NCBI RefSeq assembly: GCF_028128615.1
Contig: NZ_AMDP01000018.1
Location: forward strand, 226,001 to 290,000
Origin: Enterococcus sp. 5H
GTDB lineage: Bacteria; Bacillota; Bacilli; Lactobacillales; Enterococcaceae
Direction: 5' to 3'
DNA length: 64,000 nucleotides
Below, piece after piece: positions 1 through 9,202 of this stretch. Made by a program: the position numbers and the translations under genes. The notes below the pieces were generated by a model. The model made no database searches and was not told where the DNA came from. It saw only the letters and a program-made list of their open reading frames with translations. The stretch's first letter is position 1, and every line of letters begins with the position of its first letter.

Positions 1-163
1 TGCAATCCAAGTGGCCCAAGCGTTTAATAAATACTATGCCCATGTGAAAATTTTAGCTGATGATGAACAAAAGGAATCACGTTTGGCTTTAGTGTTTGCC
101 ATGGCTACAATTATTAAAGAAGATTTACGTCTTTTAGGACTACATGCGCCAGAAGAAATGTAA
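1..163 (+). CDS. argS: Arginyl-tRNA synthetase, C-terminal end (partial)
   Basis: Only the last 53 codons are in the window; the frame opens at base 2 and stops with TAA at 161-163. The translated tail has the anticodon-binding (DALR) helices of class I ArgRS, with residues like [23 protein letters not shown] and the C-terminal [10 protein letters not shown] typical of Firmicute ArgRS. The enzyme charges tRNA-Arg in the cytoplasm. A rho-independent terminator follows closely, so the gene ends its transcription unit here. The identification rests on a short tail, but its ending is characteristic. Confidence 0.85.
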   Translation, partial: AIQVAQAFNKYYAHVKILADDEQKESRLALVFAMATIIKEDLRLLGLHAPEEM

Positions 164-202
164 GTAAGATTTCAATAAGTTAACTAGAATTTTTAAGTAG
201 AA

Positions 203-245
203 AGAAAAAGGCAAGCAAGTTAAATGCTCGTCTTTTTCTTTTTTT
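203..245 (+). terminator. Terminator of argS
   Basis: An inverted repeat (arms 203-217 and 225-239, one A-C mismatch and one G-U pair) has a 7-nt loop and runs into a T stretch. It lies 40 bases after the argS stop. Confidence 0.8.
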
Positions 246-399
246 AATGAAAAATAATAAAATAATGATAGATAAATAAATATTTTTGTTTATTTTGCAT
301 ATAAATCACATACGTTTTTTATATAAGGTTCTTATCTATAGTAATATGTTTCATGTAGGCTTATACTCTAAATTATTGATATATTTGGAGGAATTAAAA

Positions 400-3300
400 A
401 TGGAAAAAAATTATGGAAAAAAAATAATTTATGGAATAATGACGCTCTTGATTTTTATTCAGTATTTTATTCCAATTATTAGTATTGCTGAAACATTTAA
501 TAAAAAAGAAGCTGAATCGCTTCAACTCAACAATGTAGAAGTAAAAAACCTAGACTCTGAAGAAGCAACAATCGAGATCAAAGGACAAGTTGTGAATAAT
601 GGAACACAAATGATAGAGAAAGAGCTAAGTTTTTCTAATGCTATCTCACTTGCCGATCAATCTGAATTAAAAGCAGATGGATCAGCTGATATTAATTATT
701 TAATTAATGAAAATAAAATATATTTAAAAATTACGGCTGGAAGTACTGGTGATTTTTTGATTAAAGTACCAATTGATCAAAAACAATTAAGGTCGCTTCA
801 AAATATTTCAGTTTTAAATGGCAATCAAACTGTGACAACTGAAATAACCACAAAGACTAACACATCATCAAATCCAGAGCAAGAACAAGCTGCCAGCTCG
901 TCGACAACTGAGTCTTCAAAAACAGCAGATAATAATACAGTTATACCTAAAGCAGATACTCCTTCTGACATTCGAACTTATTTTCCAAACAATACAGGAA
1001 CGATTATCGACAATGCAAGTGTTGTCTATAAAGATAAAGCAGGGAATATTTTAACAGCGCCAATTCCAGCAGATGCTGACGTTACGGTTCATTATGATTG
1101 GTCAATTCCTGAAGAAATTCGTAGTCAAATAAAAGCTGGAGACTATTTTACATTTAACCTTCCTAACGAAGTGAAAATAAATGGCCCTCAAAGTGGTTCA
1201 TTAAAAGGACCGGATGGTGAAGTGTATGCAACGTATACATTGGATGAAAATGGTAAGGTAACAATTACTTTTAACGAGAATGTAACAACTGAGATCGATA
1301 TTAAAGGCGATTTCAATTTTAATACAGTTTTTGATACTGAACATATCGATGGACCCGGAGATCACCAAATTACCTTTCCGACTGAAGATAATGTTCCTCC
1401 AATTGATGTGGTAGTAAAACCATCAACAAGTACATCAATAGCAAAAGATGGACACTTTGACCGCACACCTAATCCAACATCTGTTGAATGGACTGTAGAC
1501 TTTAATCAAGGCATGAATGAATTGTCTAATCCTGAAATTACGGAACATTGGCCAGCCGGTATTGACTACAAATCTGTAAAAGTCTATAAACTCGTGATGA
1601 ATTTAGATGGAACAATCAAAGAAGTTGCTGAAGAATTAGATCCTAGCCAATATACCGTAGATGCTAATGGAAATGTAAAAATTTTAGGCGATACTTCTGA
1701 TGCTTATCGAATTGTTTACCAAACAGATATTAATGAAAGTGTCATTCCAGATGACGGTGGAAACATTTCGTTCACTAACCGTGCCACATTGTCTGATGAT
1801 AACGATGTAGATGGAATTGATGCGAAAGACACTGTAACGAGTGAGTATGGAAAAATGGTTGAAAAAAACCGCAGCAATTATGATCCGAATGCACAAGAAT
1901 TTTCTTGGGAAATTAAGTACAATTATGGCGAAAAAACAATCGAACAAGATCAAGCAGTTATTACGGATACCTTGAGCAGCAATATGGATTTAGTAGCTGA
2001 CTCTGTGCATATTTATAATGTAACATTTGGACCTAATGGTGAAGAAATCAAAGGAGCAGAACTTTCAACGCCCGGAGACTACACTTTGGAACCTAACCCG
2101 AATGGTTCAGGATTCGTAGTTAAATTTACTCATGATATTGATAGTGCCTACAAAATTGAATACAAATCAAAAGTAAATACAATTATTACTGACCCGACAG
2201 CAGTAAACAATTCGGTTGACGTGGGAACAGGTGAGCATGGAGAAGGAAGCGGGAATGCTAATCAGCAAAATGTAATCAAAAATTTAACTACAGTGGACTA
2301 TGAAAACAATAGTGTTAATTGGAAAGTTCAAGTCAATAATAATCACTACTATATGAAAGATCTGGAGATTGAGGATACTTTTCAACCGGTTCCGGGGCTA
2401 ACTTTAGCTAAAAATCCTGATGGGAATAGTCTGTTAACCATAAAATCATCAAACGGAACAACTTTAGTTTATGGGCAAGATTATACAATTGAAGAGCATT
2501 TTGATGCTGCGAGTCAGGAGACAGGTTTTACAATTAAATTTTTGGCTCCGACCTATAATCCAACAACAGATTCTTTTGTAATTGAGTATACGACTAATTT
2601 TGATAGTGAATTGATTGATCCTAGAGATCCAGATTTAGATCATTTTACAAATGATGTATTTGCGCAGTGGAAAGATCAAAACGGAGATGACCATCATTCA
2701 GATGACGGAGATAATTTTACCCCAGATCCAGATTACTCTTTAAATGCTAAAAAAGGTGGATTATATAATGCTCAAACAAAATTAATCACTTGGACCAGTA
2801 CGGTTAATCTAAGTGGTCATTTGTTAACTGATGCGTACTTTAAAGATACGATCAAAGATAATCAAAAATATGTTTCAGACTCACTAAAAATTTATGAAGG
2901 AAGAACACAACCTGATGGTACTGTCCAAAAAATAGATGATGTTCCCGACAATGACAGAATGATTTCTGTTCAAGAACCAAGCGTAGAGAATGGTCAGTTA
3001 ATGGATATTCGTTTTCCGAATGAGAGTCAATATACCTATGTCATTGAGTTTCAAACTTCGTTAGTAGGTGAAGTAATTGACGATTCGCAGTCTTATGAAA
3101 ATGTCGCTGAATATTCCAATAATGGACTTGAGCGAGATGTCATTGGTGAAGTTACAGTAAAAAATGGCGGCTCGCATTTACAAAAAAATGGTAAGCTAGA
3201 TCCGAATGATCCCTCGTATGTTATTTGGAATTTAACGATTAATCCAGCTCAATCAACGTTATCAAACGTTGTTGTTCATGACTATCCTTCTGATAACCAG

Positions 3301-6300
3301 ATTGCTGATAAAGAATCAATAAAACTTTATGAAACAACAGTTAACGAGCTGGGTGATGTGACACCAGATAAAACCAGACCTTTTATTGAGGGAACAGATT
3401 ATTCTGTTGAAATGACAACAGACAATGTTACAGGGGATCAAGTGATAACCGTTACATTCCTGCACGAAATATCAAAAGCCTATTATATGGAGTATCGTTC
3501 CTTGGTTAATTCCAGTGCAGCAGGTAGTACGGATACAGTTTCAAACAAAGCAGATATTACAGGTGATGGGACTAAGACAATAACAGATGACAGCGGTCAT
3601 GATATTACCGTTCCGGTCGATCATACAGGTGGAAATGCCTCGGGTAAAAAGGGCAGTATTACGTTCCAAAAAACGAAAGAAGATCAAAGTACTTTTCTAA
3701 CGGGTGCTCATTTTCAATTGTGGAATACTACGATGACGCAAGTTTTGCGTGAAGGTGATGTTGATGCTTCTGGAAAAATCCAATTTGGTAACCTGCAATT
3801 AGGTGAGTATTTACTTTTTGAAACAAGTGCGCCAAATGGCTATACTATTCCTGATAATTTAATTTACGGTTTGCGAATTAAGATTACGGCCGAAACATCT
3901 GACGTCAATGCAGCTCCAATGAAAATTGTGAACACCCCTAATAAAGTAATTTTAACTAAAACTGGAGAATCAGGGGAAAAACTAGCAGGTGCTGAATTCA
4001 AACTAGAGCGCCAGGACGCTTCTTTATGGTTACCGATTAGTGTCGGGAATTTAGTAACAGACAGCCAAGGAAAACTAACTATTGATAGTTTATTACCTGG
4101 TCATTACCGTATAAATGAAACCAAAGCACCTACTGGTTATCTTTTAAATACAACACCGATTGAATTTGATGTGTTAAAAAATGCCAATAACCAAATTCCA
4201 ACAGTTAATTTAGCGATGGTTGATTATCAAGGCTCAGCAGAGCTACAGAAAAATGATGAAGAAGGCAATTCATTAATTGGAGCTGTTTTCAAAGTTGTCG
4301 ATCAAAACGGAAATATAGTGCAAGACAATTTGACTTCTGATCTGTCAGGAAAAGTTAATGTTACTGGTTTGGCTCCGGGAAACTATAAATTTGTTGAAAC
4401 TAAAGCACCAAATGGTTATATCTTAAATACTGAAGAATATTCATTTTCGATTATTAATTCAGATACTGGAAAACCTGAAACCATTGAAGTTGGTACAGCT
4501 ATTAATTACCAAGGTATTGCGCAACTAGTTAAAACAGATAAAAGCGGCACGGTTTTAGCAGGAGCTGAATTCAAAGTTGTTGACAGTAATAATAACACGA
4601 TTAAAGATCAGTTGGTTTCGGACGGATCAGGTGTTGTTTCAATTGAGGGGCTTGCGCCGGGAAATTATAAGTTCATTGAAACCAAAGCGCCGGATGGTTA
4701 CCTTTTAAACACGCAACCAGTTTCTTTCACTATTAGTGCTTCGGCCAATGGTAAGCCAACAGTTATTCAAGCTGGGAGTCTGAAAAATTTTAAAGGATCG
4801 TTTGAAATCAAGAAAGTTGATACTACTGTAAAGCCATTAGCTGGCGCTGTATTTTCACTATTTGATGAAAATCACCAACCACTAAATCAATCAGTAACAA
4901 CGGATAAAAACGGTCTTGCTTTATTTGAAAACTTAAGTCCCGGGACTTATTATGTGGAGGAAACAAAAGCACCTGAACTTCCGGATGGTTCAGATTACGT
5001 TATTAACCAGTATCAAATCAAAGTTGTCATTCCTGAATCAGCGCAAGAAGAACCACAAGTGATTAATTTAGGAGACTTCCAAAACTTCAAAGGAAAAGCT
5101 GTGATTACGAAAGAAGGAAATGGCAGAGAAATTGCTGGTGCTGTTTTTGACTTATTCTTGTTTGACAAAGTAACTGGAACAGAAAGAAAAATAGCTGAGG
5201 TTACTTCTGCAAATGATGGGAATATACCAATTGATAACTTAGGTGCCGGCTCTTATAAATTAGTTGAAACAAAACCTGCACCAGGATTTATTATCAATAC
5301 CCAGCCGATTTATTTTGTTGTTGATCCTAATCTTATTGATCAACCAGAAGATGAATTGAAATTTGAAAATTACCAAGTGTCCGTTCAAGCTAAAAAAATT
5401 GATGGTGATGGACTGGGGAACAATCTAGAAAGTAACGATCAACAAGCACTTGCTGGTTCTGAATTTCAAATATTTAAACAGAATGAAGATGGCAGTCGAG
5501 GAGAAAAAGCGACGTTTTATGATAAAGATGGCAATCAAACAGATACTTTAATTTCGGATAAAGATGGCGGGGTTTTGGCTACTGGGTTAGAAAGTGGCAG
5601 TTATTTGCTAGTGGAAACAAAAGCGAACTCGGGTTACGTTTTAAATAAACGAGAAATACCTTTTGAAGTAACACCAGAGTTAGGTGAACCACAACCAATT
5701 AATCTTGAAACATTTTCAAACTATCGAGGAAAAATGGATATTACTAAAACTAGTGAAACCGATCAGAAATTAACTGGCGGCACATTCATTTTGACCAAAA
5801 ATAAAGATACAAAAGTACCTGTGACTGTGTTGGATAAAAATGGTGAAGAAACTGAAGAACTACACGCAGACGGTGGTCATATAACTGCTCAAGGGATTGA
5901 ACCTGGAGTATATTATCTAATCGAAACCGCAGCACCGTCAGGCTACATTTTAAATACTAATCCAATTGAAGTAACCATTACGGCAGAATCAACAGAAAAA
6001 GCTGGACTAACTGTTAATGGTAACTTGATTAATTATCAAGGAAGTGCAGTGTTGACTAAAGTTGGAGAATCGGACGATCCGTTAGCGGGTGCTGAATTTA
6101 AAGTAGTTGATAAAAATGGTAAAGATGTTCAAACGCAACTAATTTCAGATGATAAAGGAAAAGTGATAGCTGACCATTTGGCTCCAGGTACCTATTATTT
6201 TGTTGAAACGAAAGCACCAAACGGGTATCAATTAAGCGATCAAAAAGCAGAATTTGAAATTCCAGAAGAAGCTAATGGAAAACCAGCAGTTGTTGCTGTA

Positions 6301-6468
6301 GGAAGCTATCAAAACAAAGTAATACCAAATGATCCTAATAACCAAACAAAAGGAAATTACCCGAAAATGAATGAAATAACAAGCAATGTTATTAGTTGGT
6401 TGGGTGTTTTATTTGTTAGTGTTGCCGGGGTGAACTATTATTTGAGTAGAAAAAAGAAACGTAATTAA
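400..6468 (+). CDS. Giant surface adhesin with collagen-binding-like modules and nine SpaA/Cna-B repeats
   Basis: This secreted, wall-associated adhesin has 2022 residues. I chose ATG 400 over an in-frame start at 286 because GGAGG sits just before it and the protein then opens with a signal peptide (basic MEKNYGKK, hydrophobic core to about residue 29). A Ser/Thr-rich stretch lies near 157-183. An adhesin head starts near 189, followed by five Ig-like repeats of the collagen-binding type to about 1077, each opening with a Lys and a conserved W. Nine SpaA/Cna-B domains of about 99 residues follow (about 1080-1973), most with the ETKAP-GY-LNT signature. That Glu, with a first-strand Lys and a last-strand Asn, normally forms an intramolecular isopeptide bond. 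The C-terminus has a hydrophobic segment and a SRKKKRN tail, but in place of LPXTG it has YPKMN. The ligand is unknown. It stands alone, with no sortase or pilin genes nearby. Confidence 0.85.
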   Translation: MEKNYGKKIIYGIMTLLIFIQYFIPIISIAETFNKKEAESLQLNNVEVKNLDSEEATIEIKGQVVNNGTQMIEKELSFSNAISLADQSELKADGSADINYLINENKIYLKITAGSTGDFLIKVPIDQKQLRSLQNISVLNGNQTVTTEITTKTNTSSNPEQEQAASSSTTESSKTADNNTVIPKADTPSDIRTYFPNNTGTIIDNASVVYKDKAGNILTAPIPADADVTVHYDWSIPEEIRSQIKAGDYFTFNLPNEVKINGPQSGSLKGPDGEVYATYTLDENGKVTITFNENVTTEIDIKGDFNFNTVFDTEHIDGPGDHQITFPTEDNVPPIDVVVKPSTSTSIAKDGHFDRTPNPTSVEWTVDFNQGMNELSNPEITEHWPAGIDYKSVKVYKLVMNLDGTIKEVAEELDPSQYTVDANGNVKILGDTSDAYRIVYQTDINESVIPDDGGNISFTNRATLSDDNDVDGIDAKDTVTSEYGKMVEKNRSNYDPNAQEFSWEIKYNYGEKTIEQDQAVITDTLSSNMDLVADSVHIYNVTFGPNGEEIKGAELSTPGDYTLEPNPNGSGFVVKFTHDIDSAYKIEYKSKVNTIITDPTAVNNSVDVGTGEHGEGSGNANQQNVIKNLTTVDYENNSVNWKVQVNNNHYYMKDLEIEDTFQPVPGLTLAKNPDGNSLLTIKSSNGTTLVYGQDYTIEEHFDAASQETGFTIKFLAPTYNPTTDSFVIEYTTNFDSELIDPRDPDLDHFTNDVFAQWKDQNGDDHHSDDGDNFTPDPDYSLNAKKGGLYNAQTKLITWTSTVNLSGHLLTDAYFKDTIKDNQKYVSDSLKIYEGRTQPDGTVQKIDDVPDNDRMISVQEPSVENGQLMDIRFPNESQYTYVIEFQTSLVGEVIDDSQSYENVAEYSNNGLERDVIGEVTVKNGGSHLQKNGKLDPNDPSYVIWNLTINPAQSTLSNVVVHDYPSDNQIADKESIKLYETTVNELGDVTPDKTRPFIEGTDYSVEMTTDNVTGDQVITVTFLHEISKAYYMEYRSLVNSSAAGSTDTVSNKADITGDGTKTITDDSGHDITVPVDHTGGNASGKKGSITFQKTKEDQSTFLTGAHFQLWNTTMTQVLREGDVDASGKIQFGNLQLGEYLLFETSAPNGYTIPDNLIYGLRIKITAETSDVNAAPMKIVNTPNKVILTKTGESGEKLAGAEFKLERQDASLWLPISVGNLVTDSQGKLTIDSLLPGHYRINETKAPTGYLLNTTPIEFDVLKNANNQIPTVNLAMVDYQGSAELQKNDEEGNSLIGAVFKVVDQNGNIVQDNLTSDLSGKVNVTGLAPGNYKFVETKAPNGYILNTEEYSFSIINSDTGKPETIEVGTAINYQGIAQLVKTDKSGTVLAGAEFKVVDSNNNTIKDQLVSDGSGVVSIEGLAPGNYKFIETKAPDGYLLNTQPVSFTISASANGKPTVIQAGSLKNFKGSFEIKKVDTTVKPLAGAVFSLFDENHQPLNQSVTTDKNGLALFENLSPGTYYVEETKAPELPDGSDYVINQYQIKVVIPESAQEEPQVINLGDFQNFKGKAVITKEGNGREIAGAVFDLFLFDKVTGTERKIAEVTSANDGNIPIDNLGAGSYKLVETKPAPGFIINTQPIYFVVDPNLIDQPEDELKFENYQVSVQAKKIDGDGLGNNLESNDQQALAGSEFQIFKQNEDGSRGEKATFYDKDGNQTDTLISDKDGGVLATGLESGSYLLVETKANSGYVLNKREIPFEVTPELGEPQPINLETFSNYRGKMDITKTSETDQKLTGGTFILTKNKDTKVPVTVLDKNGEETEELHADGGHITAQGIEPGVYYLIETAAPSGYILNTNPIEVTITAESTEKAGLTVNGNLINYQGSAVLTKVGESDDPLAGAEFKVVDKNGKDVQTQLISDDKGKVIADHLAPGTYYFVETKAPNGYQLSDQKAEFEIPEEANGKPAVVAVGSYQNKVIPNDPNNQTKGNYPKMNEITSNVISWLGVLFVSVAGVNYYLSRKKKRN
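3641..6320 (+). repeat. Nine tandem SpaA/Cna-B repeat units inside the adhesin gene
   Basis: The protein repeats begin with G-[KS]-x-x-[IL]-x-K and contain G-A-x-F, then L-x-P-G-x-Y and ETKAP-x-GY. There are nine units averaging just under 300 bp. Units 3, 4 and 9 share FKVVD, the PGNY/PGTY loop and ETKAP. Unit 6 has ETKPAPGF, unit 7 ETKANSGY and unit 8 ETAAPSGY, so the repeats have diverged in sequence rather than being recent exact copies. Confidence 0.8.
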
Positions 6469-6491
6469 AAAGCTTAATTATCTTTAAATAG

Positions 6492-6538
6492 AAAACACAT
6501 CAGCTTTTGTAGTGACTCCCAAAAGCTGGCGTGTTTTT
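6492..6538. terminator. Bidirectional terminator between adhesin and oxidoreductase genes
   Basis: A long hairpin (arms about 6492-6509 and 6519-6536) has A-rich and T-rich flanks on both sides. It overlaps the stop of the convergent minus-strand gene, so it can serve both. Confidence 0.8.
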
Positions 6539-7490
6539 ATTTATCCCAAGATTGCTGCATTTGATCTAAAATATCAATAACATCTTTTGTAAAGAACAAC
6601 GAACGGTTGGGTAAAGTCCCTTCAATTGTTTTTACCATATTAGAAATTTCATAGTTCAATGCTTGTTGACTATCGCCGGAAACAATCGTCTCTGTAGTGC
6701 CGTCATTAAAATAGATTTTCGCTTCATCTGCACGAGGATATTCATTGATAACAATATAAGCATTTTCAAAAGCTACAATTCCTTGTTTTGGCATTTTTGC
6801 CTGAAAACTTAATGAAACGGTTGCTAGTTCATTTGCCTCGTTTTGTAAAATAGTTGCGGATTGTTCATCAACACCAGTTGAAAATGGCTGCATAACAGAT
6901 GCCAGCACCTTAGGCTGAGAAGATAAGAACCAGCGTGCAAATGATACGGCATACGTTCCGATGTCTAAAAGTGCTCCGCCGGCTAATTCAGGATTGAAAA
7001 AACGATTTTTTGGATCAGGTTCTTTGTAACTGCCAAATGGAGCTTGAATCATTTTTAATTTTCCGAAACGCCCTGTATCAATTTGACTACGTAGTTCATG
7101 ATATAAAGGCATATTAAAAATTGTCATGGCTTCCGCTAAAATTAAGTCTTTTTCTTCGGCCAATTTAATCGCGTCTGCCAGTTCTTTACTGTTCATGGTA
7201 ATAGCTTTTTCACAGAGTACGTGTTTTCCTGCTTCTAGAGCTTTTAAAATATGTTGAATATGTTGTCGGTTAGGAACAGCAACATAAATGATATCAATTT
7301 CTTGATCGTCCAATAAAGCATCGAATGATCCATAAGCTTTAGGAATTTGATATTTTCGAGCAAATAATTCGGCCTTTTCTAAACTTCTGGATGCAACTGC
7401 TGCTAAATGGCTATTTTCTTGCTGAAAACTTTCTGCAAAGCTATTTGCAATGTCACCAAGACCGATGATGCCCCATTGATAATGTTTCAT
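6537..7490 (-). CDS. Gfo/Idh/MocA-family NAD(P)-dependent oxidoreductase
   Basis: This cytoplasmic dehydrogenase of 317 residues has an N-terminal Rossmann fold (GIIGLGDIA, residues 8-16) and the family motif CEKA with the catalytic Lys at about 95. The C-terminal alpha/beta domain carries GGALLDIG. Family members act on sugars, inositols or trans-dihydrodiols; the substrate cannot be read from the sequence. It resembles the 'dihydrodiol dehydrogenase/YulF' branch in length. GGGAGG lies upstream of the ATG at 7490. It is a single gene, convergent with the adhesin and with no sugar-pathway neighbour. Confidence 0.8.
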   Translation of the reverse strand: MKHYQWGIIGLGDIANSFAESFQQENSHLAAVASRSLEKAELFARKYQIPKAYGSFDALLDDQEIDIIYVAVPNRQHIQHILKALEAGKHVLCEKAITMNSKELADAIKLAEEKDLILAEAMTIFNMPLYHELRSQIDTGRFGKLKMIQAPFGSYKEPDPKNRFFNPELAGGALLDIGTYAVSFARWFLSSQPKVLASVMQPFSTGVDEQSATILQNEANELATVSLSFQAKMPKQGIVAFENAYIVINEYPRADEAKIYFNDGTTETIVSGDSQQALNYEISNMVKTIEGTLPNRSLFFTKDVIDILDQMQQSWDK

Positions 7491-7713
7491 ATATGATTCC
7501 TCCCTAGTAATAAAAGCTATTTTATGATAAACTTCGTTCGATTTCTATTATACATGAGAAGTGAAGAAAATGAATAAATTTAGACAAAGCGAACGAAATG
7601 TCAGAAGAAATCCCTCCAAAAGCGGCTAGTTTATTAAAAATATTGAAATAAACGATTTAAAGAGATGCTTTTTTTTAAAATTTTCAGTAAAATAAAGAAA
7701 GGAGGCGAAAGTC

Positions 7714-8235
7714 ATGCACCAAATGTATATTGATATTCTTATTGATGCAATTATAGAACAATTTGAAACCGAAGAAAAATTTTATACGGACTATCTCCAA
7801 ACCACGAAAGAAAACTGGGATAACTGGAAAAAAGGTAGAATTAACTTAACAGGTGAAGAGATGCAGAAAATTAAAAATTTATTTTCTGACTATGAATGGA
7901 TGTTAACACAAAAGATACTGCGCCAAACCATTTTATTTCCGGAAAAACGTAATATTGCTGTTTCAGAATACAAACGTTTAAAAACAGTGATTGCGAAAAA
8001 ATGGCTGCAATCAGGTGCAGGGATTGTAGAACTGATTCCTTCAAAAGGAAATCAGGACGAAAAAGAGCAAGCATATATTGATCTAAAAGTAACGGTTACA
8101 TATGGAGAATGGGGCTTTGACGATATTGTAACTTTTCGATTACCAGCTACACTGCAAGGGCAATTAGAAGGATCAAAAGTCGAATTGCTTGATTGGGTGA
8201 ATGAAAACTTGATGGGTACTTACGTTGGTGAATAA
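7714..8235 (+). CDS. Uncharacterised 173-residue protein
   Basis: I do not recognise this family. The ATG is preceded by AAAGGAGG at good spacing. The N-terminal 60 residues are helical and contain a W-x-x-W-K-x-G-R-x-x-L stretch that resembles a helix-turn-helix recognition segment. The C-terminal half (about 105-173) is beta-rich with YIDLKVTVTYGEWGFDDIVTFRLP. There is no signal peptide or membrane helix. It is followed 20 nt later by a small membrane-anchored protein gene, so the two are probably cotranscribed. A DNA-binding role is a guess from one short motif. Confidence 0.6.
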   Translation: MHQMYIDILIDAIIEQFETEEKFYTDYLQTTKENWDNWKKGRINLTGEEMQKIKNLFSDYEWMLTQKILRQTILFPEKRNIAVSEYKRLKTVIAKKWLQSGAGIVELIPSKGNQDEKEQAYIDLKVTVTYGEWGFDDIVTFRLPATLQGQLEGSKVELLDWVNENLMGTYVGE

Positions 8236-8255
8236 GTAAGTAAGGGAGTTTTTTT

Positions 8256-8462
8256 GTGAAACAAATTTTAGGCATTATATCTGTTATTATAGTATTAGCT
8301 GCAGTAGTTTTTGTTCTATTTGGTAATGGTTCGTCAAAGGAAAAACCGACAACGACAACAACGACTGAAAGTACAAGTGAAACGAGCACGGCTGTGTTTA
8401 CCACGACATCCGAAGTGCAAACTGAAACGTCAACAGAGACGACTGCAACGGCTGTTGATTGA
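8256..8462 (+). CDS. Small membrane-anchored Thr/Ser-rich protein
   Basis: The 68-residue product starts with GTG, with AAGGGAG 7-8 nt upstream. Residues 4-23 form one hydrophobic helix (ILGIISVIIVLAAVVFVLF). The remainder is almost only T, S, E and V, giving an extended outward-facing tail that could be glycosylated. It has no catalytic motif. It lies between the unknown 173-residue protein and a peptidoglycan hydrolase, which suggests a cell-envelope role. Confidence 0.55.
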   Translation: MKQILGIISVIIVLAAVVFVLFGNGSSKEKPTTTTTTESTSETSTAVFTTTSEVQTETSTETTATAVD

Positions 8463-8487
8463 TTCTATAGGGAAAAACTGATATAAT
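8459..8487 (+). promoter_or_regulatory. Promoter of the glucosaminidase gene
   Basis: TTGATT (8459-8464), a 17-nt spacer and a consensus TATAAT (8482-8487). The -35 overlaps the stop codon of the preceding small gene. Confidence 0.6.
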
Positions 8488-8552
8488 CAGTCAGCTAATA
8501 TCCTTAACAAGTTAAAAGTGAAGGATTGAATACACGAAAAAGTAGGGAATGT

Positions 8553-9176
8553 ATGACTAGTCAAAGGTATAAAAAGAGAAAAACACGGAAAAGTAACTTG
8601 CCAGCTCTGTTTGCAGGGCTTTTAATAGTCGGTGTTGCGTTTATTTTTTCGATTAATCTATTGTCAGACAACTCTCAAACAGAAGAAGAACTTGAACAAC
8701 AAAGTGAACAGGTTTCAAAAGAAGATTTTATTGACCGAATTAGTCCACATGCGAAAGAGTTGCAGTCTTCTTATGGCGTATTACCGAGTATTATTATTGG
8801 TCAAGCGATTTTGGAGTCAAATTGGGGGCAAAGTACGCTGGCGTCTAAATATAATAATCTATTTGGTATCAAAGCCTATGGAGAGCAAAAAAAAGTTAAT
8901 CTAGAAACGAAAGAATTTATCAATGAAGAATGGATTGTCATTCAGGGGGATTTTAGAGTATATGATACTTGGGAAGAATCAATGAATGACCATACACGAT
9001 TGTTTATTAATGGTGTGACATGGAACCCTAGGCTGTATGAAAATGTTCTTTTAGCTAAAAATTATAAAGAAGCAGCTCAAGCTTTACAAGATGCAGGTTA
9101 TGCGACTGATCCAACTTATGCAGAAAAAGTTATCCATGTGATTGAAAGCTATGATTTAGATCAATACGATCATTAA
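8553..9176 (+). CDS. Membrane-anchored N-acetylglucosaminidase (peptidoglycan hydrolase)
   Basis: This is a glucosaminidase-domain (Pfam PF01832, FlgJ/LytG-like) protein of 207 residues. It has a basic N-terminus, one membrane helix (about 16-36) and an acidic linker. The catalytic domain contains GQAILESNWGQS with the acid Glu at about 88, and YNNLFGIKA, both hallmarks of the family. It would cleave GlcNAc-MurNAc bonds at the outer membrane face during wall turnover or separation. I prefer ATG 8553, preceded by AGTAGGGA. A TTG at 8526 in the same frame after AAGGA is an alternative that adds nine residues. Confidence 0.85.
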   Translation: MTSQRYKKRKTRKSNLPALFAGLLIVGVAFIFSINLLSDNSQTEEELEQQSEQVSKEDFIDRISPHAKELQSSYGVLPSIIIGQAILESNWGQSTLASKYNNLFGIKAYGEQKKVNLETKEFINEEWIVIQGDFRVYDTWEESMNDHTRLFINGVTWNPRLYENVLLAKNYKEAAQALQDAGYATDPTYAEKVIHVIESYDLDQYDH

Positions 9177-9202
9177 TCAGCGAATAGAGAGGGAGTGTCT
9201 AA

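Noticed and set aside
286..399. An upstream in-frame start for the giant adhesin
   Set aside because: It lacks a ribosome site and would put 38 residues before a complete signal peptide; ATG 400 has GGAGG at good spacing.
7533..7597. TTCGTTCG (7533-7540) and CGAACGAA (7590-7597), which look like inverted PurBoxes
   Set aside because: No -35 lies 42 nt downstream on either strand and the neighbouring genes are not purine genes. It may be a chance dyad or another operator.
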